Shown piece after piece: positions 12,161-24,256 of a stretch of DNA of 64,000 bases. The translations under genes and the position numbers were made by a program. The DNA comes from Monocercomonoides exilis (Eukaryota; Preaxostyla; Oxymonadida; Polymastigidae), in NCBI GenBank assembly GCA_001643675.2, contig LSRY02000018.1, positions 806,001 to 870,000 on the forward strand, given 5' to 3'. The notes beneath the pieces are model-generated. The model was not told the DNA's origin. It saw only the letters and a program-made list of their open reading frames with translations, and ran no database searches. The first letter of the stretch is position 1; each line of letters starts with the position of its first letter.

Positions 12161-15100
12161 ATGAAGTGTATGTCATTCTTTTGTGGCATTAATATTTTTC
12201 ACACAAAATTAATTTTCAAACAGCCAAACGCTTCCAGTTTTTGGATCTGAATGGAAAAGAAAAGTCATCTCTGTAACGACAAATGACCGTCAAATACCCG
12301 ATTCACAAACGTTAATTGATATTGCAGATGCAACTTTTGATCATCGATGCTATTCCGAGATAATGTCAAAGATTTGGATGAGGATAATCCAAAAACCAAA
12401 AGACTGGAAGATATCATTTAAAGTTTGTTTTTTGCTAGAATTTTCTTCTGGTTCAAAAAGATTGGATCTTATTTAAGTGCTTAGGATTGCTTGATTATCT
12501 TATTAGAAATGGGAATCCCCAGTGCTTGAATGATATTCGACACAACAGAGAAAAGATCAGTCAACTTGAACATTTGGAATATACGAATAGTCACAATATT
12601 GAATGTGGAAGTAATGGTTTGAAAAATCTTCATATTTCACTTTTCAATTTTGTATTTTTCACATTCAATTTTCTTAAAGTTCGACAAAGAGCAACTGCTT
12701 TGCTTCAATTCATTGAAGATGACGAAGAAATAAAAGAAAGCAGAGAAGAAGCGTTGAAGTATCGGCATCGTTTTGTAGGGACAGGCTCTGGATCTGATGA
12801 TGAGGGTACATGGAACTCTCAACCTCCGGCCTATGCGATTGAAGGAAATGACGAGTATGTTTTTGAGCCACCGCTTGAAAATGGAGCCAGCAAAAATAAA
12901 AATGAAGGAGAAGGAGAACAGGAAGGAGAAGAGGAAGAAGAATGGGAAGAAGGAGAAGAAGAGGAGGAAGAGGAGGGAGAAGGAGGAGAAGGAGGAGAAT
13001 CTTCAGTTCAGAATGCTAATCGTTCATCAAGCGATCTTTTTGGAGTGCCCCATCCTTCTCCGATGCGTCCAATGCCCGCTGGCTCGCCGCTTCCTTCTCC
13101 TTCTCCTTCTCCCTCATCATCTCCTCATCCTTCACACGAAAGCAACAACAACAACACACAATTGCAGTATTCATATCAACAGAAGGCCAACCAGCAATAT
13201 TCAAACAAGCAGCCATTTCAACAGCAGTTTCAAACAGAAATACAAACGCAAACGCAAACACAAACACAACAACAGACTCAAAATGTGAGTGATCTTTCGG
13301 CTGCTTTCTTTTCTGACAGAAGCTTCGCTTCAAATTCATTTCCGGCTCAGCAGAAGACGAATTTCGGGTTTGATTTTCAAAATAGTTCTTCATCATCATC
13401 ATCATCATCTTCTTCTTCTTCTTCTTCTTCAAATAACTCTCAAACAAGCACTGAAAATAGCATCATTCATCATTCAACTGCTTCTTCTGCTTTCTTCTTT
13501 GGCTCTTCTCCTCCAACACCCACACAAAATTCTTCTTCAACGTTTTATTCCTCTTCTCCTTCTTCCTCATCATCATCTTCTCCATCTTTTAATCCGTCTT
13601 CATCATTTTCTTCTTCTTCTTCTTCTTCATTTAATTCTTCTGCTTTTTCAAACACATCCACACCAAACACAATGTCCCCTTATTCTTCGAATTCTTCTTT
13701 GCCTCCAGTTTCTTTAGAGGCGTCATTCTTTGGCTCTTCCTCTCCTTCTTCCTCTTCTTCTTCTTCATTTCCTCCTTCTTCTGCTACTTCTTCTTCCTCC
13801 TCATCATCTGTTGGACAACCATCAAACACACCTGCTCAAAATGATTTCTTTTCAACTGATTTTACTTCGTTTTCTGCACATTCTCCTTCTTCTTCTATCT
13901 CTTCTGCTTCTTCTGCTTCTTCTTCATTTAACTTTTCACCTTCTCCTTCTCCTTCATCATCATCATCATCTTCTTCTTCTTCTTCTTCTTCCACACAGCC
14001 AGACAATCTTCTTCCTCCCTCTGAAAATGACCCAAGCTATCAGTTTTTCTCTCACCAGCAGCAGAGAAAGGAGATGATGATGCAGCAAAGAAATGCTCAA
14101 CAAATGCAATCTTCTTCTTCTTCTTCTTCTTCACCTTTTTCTTCTTCTTCTTCTTCTTCACCTTTTTCTTCATCTTTTTCATCTTCTCCTTCTTCTTCTC
14201 CTCCTTCTTCGAATTTTTCTCCTTCTTCCTCATCCTCTTCCTCCTCCTCCTCCTCTTCTTCTTCTCCTTATTTTTCTTCTGTTCATTCCATTCATCATTC
14301 ACCCACTCGTTCCACTCCTCCTTCTTTGCCTTCCTCCTCCTCCTCCTCCTCTTCTTCTTCTTCTCTCTCATCATCTTTTTGGCCTTCATTTCAATCAGAC
14401 AAATCTCTTTCTCCTTCTCCGCTTGCTTCTTCTTCTTCCTCCTCTCCTTCCTCTTCTTCCTCTTCTTCTCTTTCCTCCTCCTCTTCTTCTTCCGTTCCTC
14501 ATTTGACTCAGTCTTTCTCTTCTCCTCTTGTCATTTCATCAACCAATCAGTTTCGGCAAGACACGCCTCAACAGCCTTATTCATCGTCTTCTTCTTCTTC
14601 TTCTTTCCCTTTCCAATCATCAACTTCATCACCTTCCTCTTCACTTTCTCCTTCTCCTTTCTCCTCTTCTCCCTCTTCTCCCTCTTCTTCCAATTCTTCC
14701 TCTTCTTCTTCCCTTCCATTCCAACAATCATCTCAAACATCCTTTTCATCTCATCCTCGTTCCTTCACTTTTGACTGGAGTGCTCCTTCTTCTTCTTCAT
14801 CATCCTCTTCTTCTTCTTCTTCTCGTTCTCCATTGGCTTCTCAGCAATATCAGTTTAATCAATCTAATCAGTCAATTCAATCATTCCAACCATATCAATC
14901 TAATCAGACTTATCAATCTAATCAAACATACCAATCTTCTCAAACTTCTCCATCAGCACAGACATCGCAAACATCGCAAACATCGCAATTGTCTCAGTCA
15001 TCCTATTCATCTGATCCACTGCAGCAGGCTTTTTCGCCTGCTTCTTCTTCTTCTTCCTTTTCGCCTTCTTCTTCTTCTTCTTCTTCTTCTTCTGCTTCTT

Positions 15101-15360
15101 CTTCATTTAATATTTCTTCTCAAACCCCTCACAACACTTACAGCTGGAATGGAATGCAACCTCAATCACAAATGACAACAGATCCATTTTCACCCCAAAC
15201 GAATTCACAAACGCAATTTCAGTCAAATTTTTATTCTAATTCAAATTCAAGTTCTTTTTCAAATTCCAATGCAAATTCTTATTCTTACTCGAATTCTAAT
15301 TCTCCTTTTGGCCAACAGCAAACACCCACACAACCACAGCAATCGCACTATGTGTGGTGA
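12161..15360 (+). CDS. Epsin-like ENTH-domain protein with giant Ser-rich tail, 4 exons
   Basis: Model: exon 1 12161-12165 (ATGAA only, least certain), exon 2 12224-12422, exon 3 12478-12616, exon 4 12680-15360; 1007 residues, TGA stop. Residues about 1-150 form an ENTH domain: a TTND element, DATFDHRCYSEIMSKIW, the hallmark WKISFKCLGLLDYLIRNGN (epsin WRHVYKALTLLDYLLKNGS), the NDIRHNREKISQLEHLEY helix and VRQRATALLQFIEDDE. Epsins bind phosphoinositides and recruit clathrin and adaptors at budding membranes. The tail (over 800 residues) starts acidic (poly-Glu), then has a DLF that could contact AP-2, then poly-Ser tracts encoded by TCT/TCA/TCC microsatellites and Gln/Asn/Thr-rich parts. Ordinary epsins have 450-650 residues. 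The three introns are 55-63 nt. Confidence 0.85.
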
Positions 15361-15375
15361 AAATGAGTGGAATGA

Positions 15376-15465
<90 letters not shown>

Positions 15466-15665
15466 GTGTAAGTTATGCTGCAATTATCCAATTGTAATTA
15501 TCAAAACGAAAAAAGAAAGAAAGAAAAGAAATGAAAAGAAATGAAAAAGATGAGTTGTTTATTTTTGGCTTTTTGACTTTATTACTTATGTTTAAAAATA
15601 TTTTTTTCTTTTGATTTTCATTCGTGGCTTTTTTGTGTGATATATAATATCCAAAATGTTTTGTT

Positions 15666-15702
<37 letters not shown>

Positions 15703-16366
15703 GCGTTTATTTATTTGTAGATTTCTTTTTCGTTTCATTCTTTTTTTTTTTCAAAGCATTTCTGTTTGTTTGTATTACAAGAAAATCAAATGAAATTATG
15801 TGATATTTTATAAGAAAAGAAAAGGGGGAAAAAATAATAAAATAAAAATAACCCTCTTCATACATAACAAAGGATATGCACTAATAAAAGAGCGAAAAGA
15901 GCAAAAAAGAGCGATTCTGAAATGTCTCTTCCACATTATGCTGAAAGCCGAATGGAAAAGACACAACAGAGTTTGTATGAGTGAGTGTGGGGGATGAAAA
16001 GTAAAAAAAAGAAGAGAAATAAAAGAAGAATAGAAGAAATAAAGTAAGCATGATAAAAACTTCAAAAAAAAAAAAGACATTTGTGATTCAGAAATTTTCT
16101 GTCATCATCAAAAAAACATGTTATAATTATTATTATTGAGAAAGAAAAAGGTGAAAAACACATTAGTGCATAAATAGGGGGAACGAATTCAAATGGATAA
16201 AAATCCATTGCATTTGAAACTGATATGTAACATTCATTACAAACATTAACTTGAACACAGGTTAACGATTTAAATATTCATAATTATAAAACTGAAAAAA
16301 AAATATAAAAATATTATGAAGATGTGCAAGAGTCATTCAGATTAAACAATATTCAAAAGTTATTGC
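15361..16366. other. Convergent intergenic region with (GA)n and poly-T
   Basis: About 1 kb between the ends of two converging genes. It holds a pure (GA)n tract of about 80 bases (15378-15459), a T run of about 30 (15668-15697) and AT-rich sequence. Open frames across it are short and repeat-derived. I see no gene. Confidence 0.7.
15378..15459. repeat. (GA)n dinucleotide microsatellite
   Basis: About 41 uninterrupted GA units starting about 18 bases after the stop codon of the epsin-like gene, so probably within its 3' UTR. Confidence 0.95.
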
Positions 16367-17203
16367 TTAACTGCTTTTTGGCTCTGACTGTATGTTCATG
16401 GGCTGAGAAATAGGTGAATTTAATCGAATCACAGGAATCGTAACATCATCTGATTCACAATCAGCCAAACGTTTCATTTTATCCTTGAACCAGAACGTTT
16501 CACCAAATTTTTTGTTAACAAGCAAAAAGATTCCGTACATGGCAGGGAGTCCAAGGTTTGTTTCAACTAATGAATCAATGATAAGTGTGAAAAAGCTATT
16601 TTTGTTCATTGGGCGAATTCCTGTGATCAGAAGAGAAAATTCCCATCCGAATTGAACAGTAATTCCAATGGCATTCAACCACAAAAGATTGATACGCTTT
16701 TTAGGATTGGTGCGGAACAAATTAATTATTATCACAATTGAATATGACACAGCAAGGAAAATTGCCATAAATCCATGGTAACTACCTGTTCCACGGGAAA
16801 TAGAAACTTGACCAAAAGGTGCACCATAGTTGTCTGCAACAAGAGGAGTTGTAATCCATTCGCAGACGATAAGAATCGTAAATTCAATCGCTCTTTTATC
16901 TTTTCGAAGCCAAAGCCAAATATAGGCAAAATTTGTGATTCCATAACTCATCGAAAGCCAAAGCAAAAATAATGCAGTATTTGCTCCAACCACTTTTCTC
17001 TCATTTAAAGCAAGATGGAAAATTCCAAAATCAACAAGCCAATAAAGAACGCCTCCACAAAGAGACCAAATGAAAGTTGCGTGCCTTCCTGTGATGAAAA
17101 GTAAAACAAGCAAAAGGATAAGCCAAACGCAATCCAACGGGATATAAAGGTAGTTTAAGTTCCTGGATGGAACAATCTCGATATCTCTTGCTTCAAGAAT
17201 CAT
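16367..17203 (-). CDS. Multi-pass membrane protein, single exon
   Basis: 278 residues, ATG to TAA, no intron needed. About seven hydrophobic helices are visible, among them VWLILLLVLLFITG, ALFLLWLSMSYGI, FTILIVCEWITTPLV, FMAIFLAVSYSIVIII and GLPAMYGIFLLV, separated by short charged loops (WLRKDKRAIE, RTNPKKRIN). Conserved-looking polar stretches near the membrane (VSISRGTGSYHG, QFGWEFSLLITGIRP, DSLVETNLGLP) suggest a defined family. They remind me of a bacterial family of uncharacterised membrane proteins, but I cannot name it with confidence. The C terminus is cytosolic-like and Ser/Pro-rich. Unlike most neighbours it has no intron and no low-complexity expansion, which fits acquisition from a prokaryote but does not prove it. 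It is divergent from the coiled-coil gene. Confidence 0.75.
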   Translation of the reverse strand: MILEARDIEIVPSRNLNYLYIPLDCVWLILLLVLLFITGRHATFIWSLCGGVLYWLVDFGIFHLALNERKVVGANTALFLLWLSMSYGITNFAYIWLWLRKDKRAIEFTILIVCEWITTPLVADNYGAPFGQVSISRGTGSYHGFMAIFLAVSYSIVIIINLFRTNPKKRINLLWLNAIGITVQFGWEFSLLITGIRPMNKNSFFTLIIDSLVETNLGLPAMYGIFLLVNKKFGETFWFKDKMKRLADCESDDVTIPVIRLNSPISQPMNIQSEPKSS

Positions 17204-17525
17204 TGTTGCTATTGATGGTTAAAGTGATCAATTTATTTTTCATTCACAATAATAGATAAACGAAAAAAATACGAATTCAGATAACCTTTTCAAAAAAAAT
17301 GACAATTATGTGATTTTTTGTGAAACTCCTGCCCATTTTAAATTTTGGAAATAAACAAAAAATTAAAGAAATATTAAAGTTTTCTTAATGAATTTGAATG
17401 ACAATAATAAACAATTTGAAAACAATCCATCATTGATTTTGCAACAGGTGTCAGGAACATTTTTAGCTTTCAGAAAGAATAAGGACGACATTTTATAATT
17501 TGAAATTTGTTTAATTTTAAAGTCG
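17204..17525. promoter_or_regulatory. Divergent intergenic region
   Basis: 322 AT-rich bases between the starts of the membrane-protein gene (minus) and the coiled-coil gene (plus). It must contain both promoters. No distinct motif, tRNA or repeat was recognised. Confidence 0.45.
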
Positions 17526-20500
17526 ATGGACAGATGCGAACAAGCAACGATAAGTTACAGCGAAAAGAAGATTTCAACAGAAGAATTTAATAACATTCTT
17601 GGTTCCATACAAATGGACATGATTGATTTGAGTGAAAATCTTTCAAATCAAATTGATGAAATGCAACAAAAACTTAAAACAGTAAACCAGCTTCTAGAGA
17701 AAGCACAAGATACTGTTAAAATGGCATCTACTGATGTTGATGTGCAGGAACTTCCAAGAAAGCTTCATGAAATGAAAAAGAAAATTGAAGTTAACATATT
17801 TCAACTTGTTTGAAACAATTTAAATTAAACAATTTTCATCAAATTTTTATTTTCCAAAAGAGTGAATGGAATGATATTGCAAACAAAATACAGACTTCTG
17901 TCAAACAGCAGCTCTCGATTGCTTCAAAGACAAAGGTTTAACATTATGTTCATTTAAATCTTTCTTAATTAATTTCTTTTTGAAAATCAGAAAGAAGCAG
18001 AAGATAACATGAAAGAACTAAGCATGGATGATATATCAATTTTTAGTGAAACAAATGAAAGCCCTGACGAGGCGTACAAAAGTCATCTTGAAAATGTATC
18101 GAAAATCTTCTATTATATTTTCAACAATTACAACTTTTGACAATAAAAATTTTAAATAAAATTCGGCTTTTTATTTTCATGAAACGATTTGTTGATTTCT
18201 TGTCATCTTTGTTTTTATCTATTATCAGATTTTAGGTCAATTCGATAATCTCAACTATTTGTTTCAGAAGAAAGATATAACGCTGAAACAATTTGCGGAA
18301 GAATTGCGAAAATTGAAAGAAGAAACTGATCAATTTGTGGAACTTCTGACTTCTCAAATATCGAAAATTGACAATTCACTGGAAGAAATTAAGTTAGAGA
18401 AGGATGAAGTCGTGCGAGAGGCACAGGCTGGTAGCTTATTGGAAAAGAAAGAGGATTTAAATTCAAGCGCTCAAAGCGATGATTTAATGATTTCTTCTAT
18501 GGACGGCAAGCAAGATGAACGTGGTTTTCCTTCAGAATTTGCAGAACTTATTTGTAAAATCGAAAATTTGGAGCAACTTACAATCAAAGAAAAGTCTCAA
18601 TTGGTTTGTGTAACAGCATAATATTAAGCAATTATATCTTTATTTTGTATTCATCATTATAAATACGATGTTTTTTTGAATTAGATCAAATGGAGAAAAA
18701 TCGCAGCTGAGTTGAATAAATGCATTGCAGATGCTGCAAAATCTGCGGATCAAACATTAAAGGTATGAATAAAAGCAATTGCACTCATTTTCTAATATTT
18801 GAAACGAATTATACATTCATTCATTCATTTTTATTCTGTCTTATCTTTCTCTCTTTATTTCTCATTTTTCTTATAATGGATTCTGATAAATTAATTGTTA
18901 ATAAAATTAGAATGTCGAGCAATCACCAGAACTTGACAGCGATGCATCAGCATTTTCTGCTTTGGATTCGACAGGCTTTGAGAATCAAGCAAATGAAGAA
19001 CCGCACAACTTTTCATCTTCAAACGAGAAAACAAGTAAATCTGAAAATGAAATGAACAAAAAAGAAGATGAAAATACAGCAATTGATGGAACTTTAAAAG
19101 ATGAAAGTGAAAAAAGTGAGAAAACAGGAAAACATTGTTCTCTTCACAAAACTAAATCTGCAAATGAAGAAGAAGGAAAATCAGATGAATTAAGCTCATT
19201 GTCTGAACCTCGTTCAACAAAGAAACGCTTCTCTAAAGCAGACGAAAAAGACAGATTCTACGAGAGCGATTCTGAATATTCAGAAACAGACAGCGAAAGA
19301 GGGAAGCAACGTCTTCATCGTCATCGCAGTCATCGTCGTCATCATCATAATCATCATCATCTGAGCAGGCGGAGGCAGCATTCATCTGAAGAGCCGGCTA
19401 CGCGGCACAGGCAAGCCAACCCGCGCTTTGCATCGCAAGATGTTGTTGAGCGCTATTGTGGAGAGGTGGATAGGATTCGGAATGCGGTGATGCTGGATGC
19501 GATAGAGGCAGAAAGGGAGAAGAACTGGGAGAAGGAGAAGCAGATGATGCTGGTGATGATGAAGGTGATTGAGCTTGAGCAGCAGAAGCGGGAAGTTCTG
19601 AATAAAGAAAGAGAAGAATTGGAAACGATGAAGAGGATTGAGAGAGAGAAAAGAAGAGAAGAAGAGAAAAAGCAGAGAAAATTGGAAAAGGAGAGAAAAA
19701 AGAAAGAGAAGGAGAGGAAGAGAAAGGAAGAAGAAGAAGAGAGGAAGAAGAAACAGATGGAAGAAGAAATGAAAAGAAAGAAAGAAGAAGAGCTTCGAAT
19801 CCAAAAAGAGGAAGAAATAAGGAAACTACAGAACCTCCAAAAGATAGAAAAGAACGAAAAAATACATTTTTCTCCTCTTTTCGAAGCAGAACCTGAGCGA
19901 AAAAGCTATTTTTCTTTCTCTCCTTTGCAACGCATCAAATACACAGATCAACGCCTTTTATCTCCGACTTCACGTTCACAGCAATGTTCTCCCTCGGCAA
20001 TGTCCTTTGATGACCTCCAGGCATCCTTCGACAGGCAAATGTGGCAAAGCCCGAAAGAACAACGACAAGAAGGAGAAGAACAGCAGCAGCAACAACGCCA
20101 GCCTCATTCCGCTCCTGCGACTCCTGTTTCTTTTCATCATGAACCGTTTTCTCAAACCTCCACCGACTTTCAGAACAGAAGCAAGCCTTTGCGCTTCCCA
20201 ATAGTTTTGCCTGAAAAGATGCAGAACACACAGCCACTGCTTCATTCTCCCACTCAGCTCAAATCCAATCCTGATAGTGTTCCTCCCTCTGCTTCAATTG
20301 CTTCCTCTTCTCCTCGTTCAACTGCTGCTGCGTCTTCTTCATCATTCATCCACTCGTCATTGACTGCCTATGAAGCAAGTCAAAAGCTCACTTCTTCTTC
20401 ATTTAAATCTTCATCTCGAATTCCTTCATTTCTCAATCATCATCCCACACATCATGCTGCCTATTTCCCTTCTCTCAAAACGTATTCACCCAAATCATCA

Positions 20501-20911
20501 ACCTTTGCATCTCTTTCATCGTCACTCTCCAGTTTCACTTCAAAATCATCATCTTTTTCTTCTTCAACGCAAAAACTTGACTTTCCTTTTTCTGATACTT
20601 CAACATTACCTTTCAATTCTACTTCTTCCTCGTCTTCTTCTTCTTCTTCTCTTATTACGCAGACACCTCAATTACGCAAATTATTCTCAATTCTCGAATC
20701 CCCTCGAATACAGCATCTTTCTTCATCGTTTAAGGTACCTGCTTCCTCTTCTTCTTTCAAGTCAACTTCTTTCCAAGATTCTTTAACTTCTCCCTCCACA
20801 CAATTTTCATCTTCAAATTCATCTCCTTTCGATGTGCCTTTATTTCGTTTATCTTCATCAATTTTATCGAATCCGCTGGAACAAGCCTCGAAATCGCGAA
20901 GCACAAGATGA
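17526..20911 (+). CDS. Coiled-coil, Lys/Glu- and Ser-rich protein, 6 exons
   Basis: Model: exons 17526-17807, 17861-17935, 17991-18095, 18268-18603, 18685-18762 and 18911-20911, all phase 0 and GT-AG, 958 residues, TGA stop. Exon 4 could instead begin at the upstream TTATCAG acceptor, adding 13 in-frame residues. Exons 1-5 encode alpha-helical heptad sequence (DLSENLSNQIDEMQQKLKTV, FAEELRKLKEETDQFVELL). Exon 6 has an acidic/Ser part, a His/Arg cluster (RHRSHRRHHHNHHHL), a long charged single-helix-like stretch of E/K/R (about 19600-19850), then a Ser/Pro/Thr-rich tail. I do not recognise a named family. The layout suggests a cytoskeletal or scaffold protein, but no function is assigned. Confidence 0.75.
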
Positions 20912-21479
20912 CACATTTTTTTCTTTTTATAAATTGATATTTAAGAGCACATTTGCTGCACAAAATTTGAATGAAGAAACTTTAATCGAAAAGTACTTTT
21001 TGAGAATAAGCATTGATACAATTCGATTTTTTTTTTTGATTTTGAGAAAATTTTATATTTCTCTTTTTATTTTTGTATTGAAAATGTTTATTTTTATTAT
21101 CATTGCAGTTTTATTTTATTTTCATAATTCAATAAATAATCCAAGTGATTGGTATTCCTCCAAAAAACTTTGAGCAAATTGACTTGATATCGGACACGAT
21201 AAAATGACTATTACTAAAGTTATCTCGATCAATTATGAAGCTTTATTATCTTTTTTGTATATGAAATAGCACGAAAATAATGCAAAAATATTTCTTTATT
21301 TCTCAGTCAAAAAATGTGGTAAAAAATGAACTTATTTTTTTCGAACTGTAAGAAAAAGAAAATTGAAATAAATATTTGAACAATATTTGTCCATTCTGAT
21401 GTATTTTTTCACATTTGAAACGCTGAGGCTGTTGCTCTCACCGTTGAATTCAGAATACATAGATTTTGGATCCTAAAAA
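20912..21479. other. Intergenic AT-rich sequence
   Basis: 3' flank of the coiled-coil gene up to the transposase relic. It is very AT-rich, with stops in all frames; no gene or RNA seen. Confidence 0.55.
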
Positions 21480-22340
21480 TTGTACTTATCTGGAATGGAG
21501 TCATCTTCGTTTTCTAATTTCTCTTCTTCGTAGATTTCTTCTTTTTATCCAATAAACAATCAAACCCATCACTTTTTCTAACGGGATTCCGAGTGTGTTT
21601 TGGCAATTAAAAAAACAAAATAAGCTCTTTGACATATTTCTCTAACTCCTTATTTGGTGAAAAACCTTTTCAATTGAGAATGCATTCCTTCAATGGTATT
21701 TGAACAAGCACCAGTGAGTGAATCCACATGAACCATATTGTGCTGCACTGTTTTTCGAATGACGCCAATTGTTTTTTAATAGAAATAAATCTTCCACTCG
21801 TCACTTATTATTGTTGTTCACGGAAGAATGTGAGATGTGATGAGATGAATGAAAGTATTCGCAGAACCATCTGGTCCAATAAAAATGCGGAGTTTTTTTT
21901 TTGTAAAAATTGTCAGTTTTTTCTGAGGAATCAAAGATCTGTATTTTCTTTTTTCCACTCAATATTTAATGTTTTCTCTATCTCCACACACATTTGTCAA
22001 TCTCCACTATAATTCCTTCCTCGCACAACACAAATGCATATATATTTATAAGATTCACACTGGAACATTTAAATGCACCACTCCAATAACCTTCAACCGC
22101 ATTATACTCTCCAATCAAAATTTGAACATGCTTGTTTGAAACACCGATCCATAACAGAAATGTTATTAAAATATTTTTTCCTATTCTGATCATCGATTAT
22201 GTTAATGTTATATCTTTGAGCACTGATCTTTTTGTTCCACACTTCCTGCAAGTTAAATAGTGATAATTTTCTGTATCATTTTCCAGTTTCTTCTTTTTTT
22301 TTGAATGCTGCACTGTGGATGTTTTTCTCTCAGAACTCTG
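21480..22340 (-). pseudogene. Decayed Merlin/IS1595-like DDE transposase
   Basis: Reading the minus strand from about 22340 down gives pieces of one transposase in shifting frames: a zinc-ribbon-like YHYLTCRKCGTKRS (about 22270-22220), a helix KNILITFLLWIGVSNK (about 22180-22130), EGIIVEIDKC (the first catalytic Asp region, VEIDES in the family, about 22015-21985), an IISDEWKIYF-like second Asp region (about 21810-21780), and VDSLTGACSNTIEGMHSQLK (about 21735-21675; family VDPETGAHTNTIEG..HLK). A basic tail continues to about 21490. Several stops and frameshifts interrupt it, so it is dead. Merlin is the eukaryotic branch of the IS1016/IS1595 cut-and-paste transposons. No terminal inverted repeats were found by eye. 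Confidence 0.75.
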
Positions 22341-22857
22341 TTCAAAAAGCCATTTTCAAGCTCGATCTGCGTTCATAAATGCGGTTTACTTGTCAAAGAT
22401 TGATATTTTTTCATCTAAGGAGCTGCGATTTCAAGAAAACGATTTTTGACAAAGCCAATTATTTAAATTATTGGGTGATTATTTTTGAAAGTTATTATTT
22501 CTTTTTAAAAGTTCGGTTCGATAATAATACTTGAACATTAAAAAAAGATCACTGAAAAATGAAAAGACTTACAAATGGCATCATCATCTTCATTTGAGCA
22601 AAAACATATGACTGCCAAACATCTGTGATGAATTCAGCGTTCGAATACAAAATATCTGTGAAAGGCAAACAATCTTTGAGAAATCAATGCACAGAAAAAA
22701 GTTATAATTTCAAAAATAATCATGCAATTGAACCATTTCGTGATATTTTCCCAGTCGAATAACACTTGATTCTGAGTTTTGAAATTTTCAAATAATATTA
22801 TAAAAAAAATAAATTACATCGACGTGATATTAAAATTTTGTCATGGAGAAGAAAAAA
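22341..22857. other. Intergenic; possible remains of the Merlin element
   Basis: About 500 AT-rich bases upstream of the transposase relic on its strand. Some translated minus-strand pieces could be its eroded N terminus, but nothing is convincing. No other feature seen. Confidence 0.4.
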
Positions 22858-23130
22858 TGGACTTTCAAGCTTTTAGCGCACAATGCATGAAAAAACTATT
22901 TCACTTATAACATTTTTAAACTTAATCAAATTTCAAAAAAAACTGATTTTCATATCTGAAACAAACATCATTGATTCAATAACATGTTTTATGACCTCAC
23001 ACGTTTGCTTAAAAAAAAAATGAACCCATTTCATTCATATTTTTTGATCACAAAAGGTTAATCAAAAGTTCCTAATTTTTCAAACAAAATGCCTGAAGTC
23101 AATGATTTTGTCCCATGTCAGAAATTCTTT
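22858..23130 (+). repeat. Diverged copy of the terminal repeat of the 46501-51660 element
   Basis: GGACTTTCAAGCTTTT is followed by GCACAA.GCATGAAAA, TTTCACT, TGATTTTCATATC, ATGAACCCATTT and TGCCTGAAGT in the same order and spacing as in the left terminal repeat (46508-46760). Identity is patchy, with many substitutions and small gaps, so this copy is old. Homology starts at the same outer point as the intact element's end, as expected for an element terminus. No matching inverted partner is visible nearby. Confidence 0.75.
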
Positions 23131-23912
23131 CATTGTGCAGTATTTAATGTTTCAATTCAAATTTCATCCAAAGTTTTATCAATTATGTAATTTTTACCAA
23201 TTTGTTCGTATTCTCAAATAGTTTTTTAATTTTTTTCATCCTTGTTTTTTAATTTGTATTTACGAATTTTTGACACTTTCAAATATAAATAAAGCTAAAA
23301 CAATACTAAAAAAACAAATTGTTCATTATTCTATTAGATAATGCACATCAGGTTGTTCTTTTTTATAATAATATATTCCAAGTCCGAAAATCATTCATCC
23401 TCAGATTCGATTTTTAGCCATTTGAAAAAATAGAAAATGAAGAAATCATTCACATCCAAAGATCTTTTCATTTTCATGAATTCTTTTTGATTGATCAATA
23501 TTCCAAAGGAAACAATCATTTTGATGATGATGAGCCGAACAATTTCTTTCAGAAAAGAGCACTGACTTTCATGTAAACAAGCAATCATGCTCATTCACAA
23601 TTTGAATATTTCATAAAAACAAAAATGAACACTCAAAATGATATTATAGTGAATGTGAAAAATATCAACTCAAATGACTCCCTCTGTAAATTACATATTA
23701 TCATCCTAAAATACACATCAAACGAAAAAAAGTTGCCAATGGTGTTGTTTTTTAATTTGATGAATACAGATTAAAAGAAATAAATAAATAAGAACAATTT
23801 AACAAAGAAAATGACTTTCAAATCAAATGACTCTTAACAAATCTCTCTCACACAAAAATCGGAACGAAAATACAAATAAGTGTAATTGTGAATGAAAAAC
23901 ATTACGTTTTCG

Positions 23913-23973
<61 letters not shown>

Positions 23974-24256
23974 TCTGTTTGAAAAAAGGTGATAAAGAAA
24001 AGAAAAGCTCTTCTTTGAATTCCACAGTGTTAGGCTGACTCAATCCAAGTTGTCAGCCAACACCCATTTTCAATCACCAAACAACTCTGATTCTTCCATG
24101 TTTTGAGTATTCCTACCAATATCCAAAATATCGAAAGCAACTTAATCTTTAAATATTTTCTTCGAAATACAAATGCACATGGATAATCGAATCTTTGTTT
24201 CACTTGTGTCCCTTCTTATTTGCAACAATCTCCAAGATATTTTCCTCTCGGTTTCT
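23131..24256. other. Gene-free AT-rich region with 58-nt poly-A
   Basis: No convincing gene. It contains an uninterrupted A run at 23913-23970 and the 3' flank of the giant minus-strand gene. Short open frames here have no recognisable features. Confidence 0.6.
23913..23970. repeat. Poly-A homopolymer, about 58 nt
   Basis: An uninterrupted A run (T on the other strand). Similar runs occur at 46174-46230, 59721-59774 and 63217-63251, all outside genes. Confidence 0.95.

Noticed and set aside
20832-21173. 113-codon plus-strand frame
   Set aside because: It overlaps the end of the coiled-coil gene in another frame and continues into A/T-rich 3' sequence; its composition is Phe/Ile/Lys noise.
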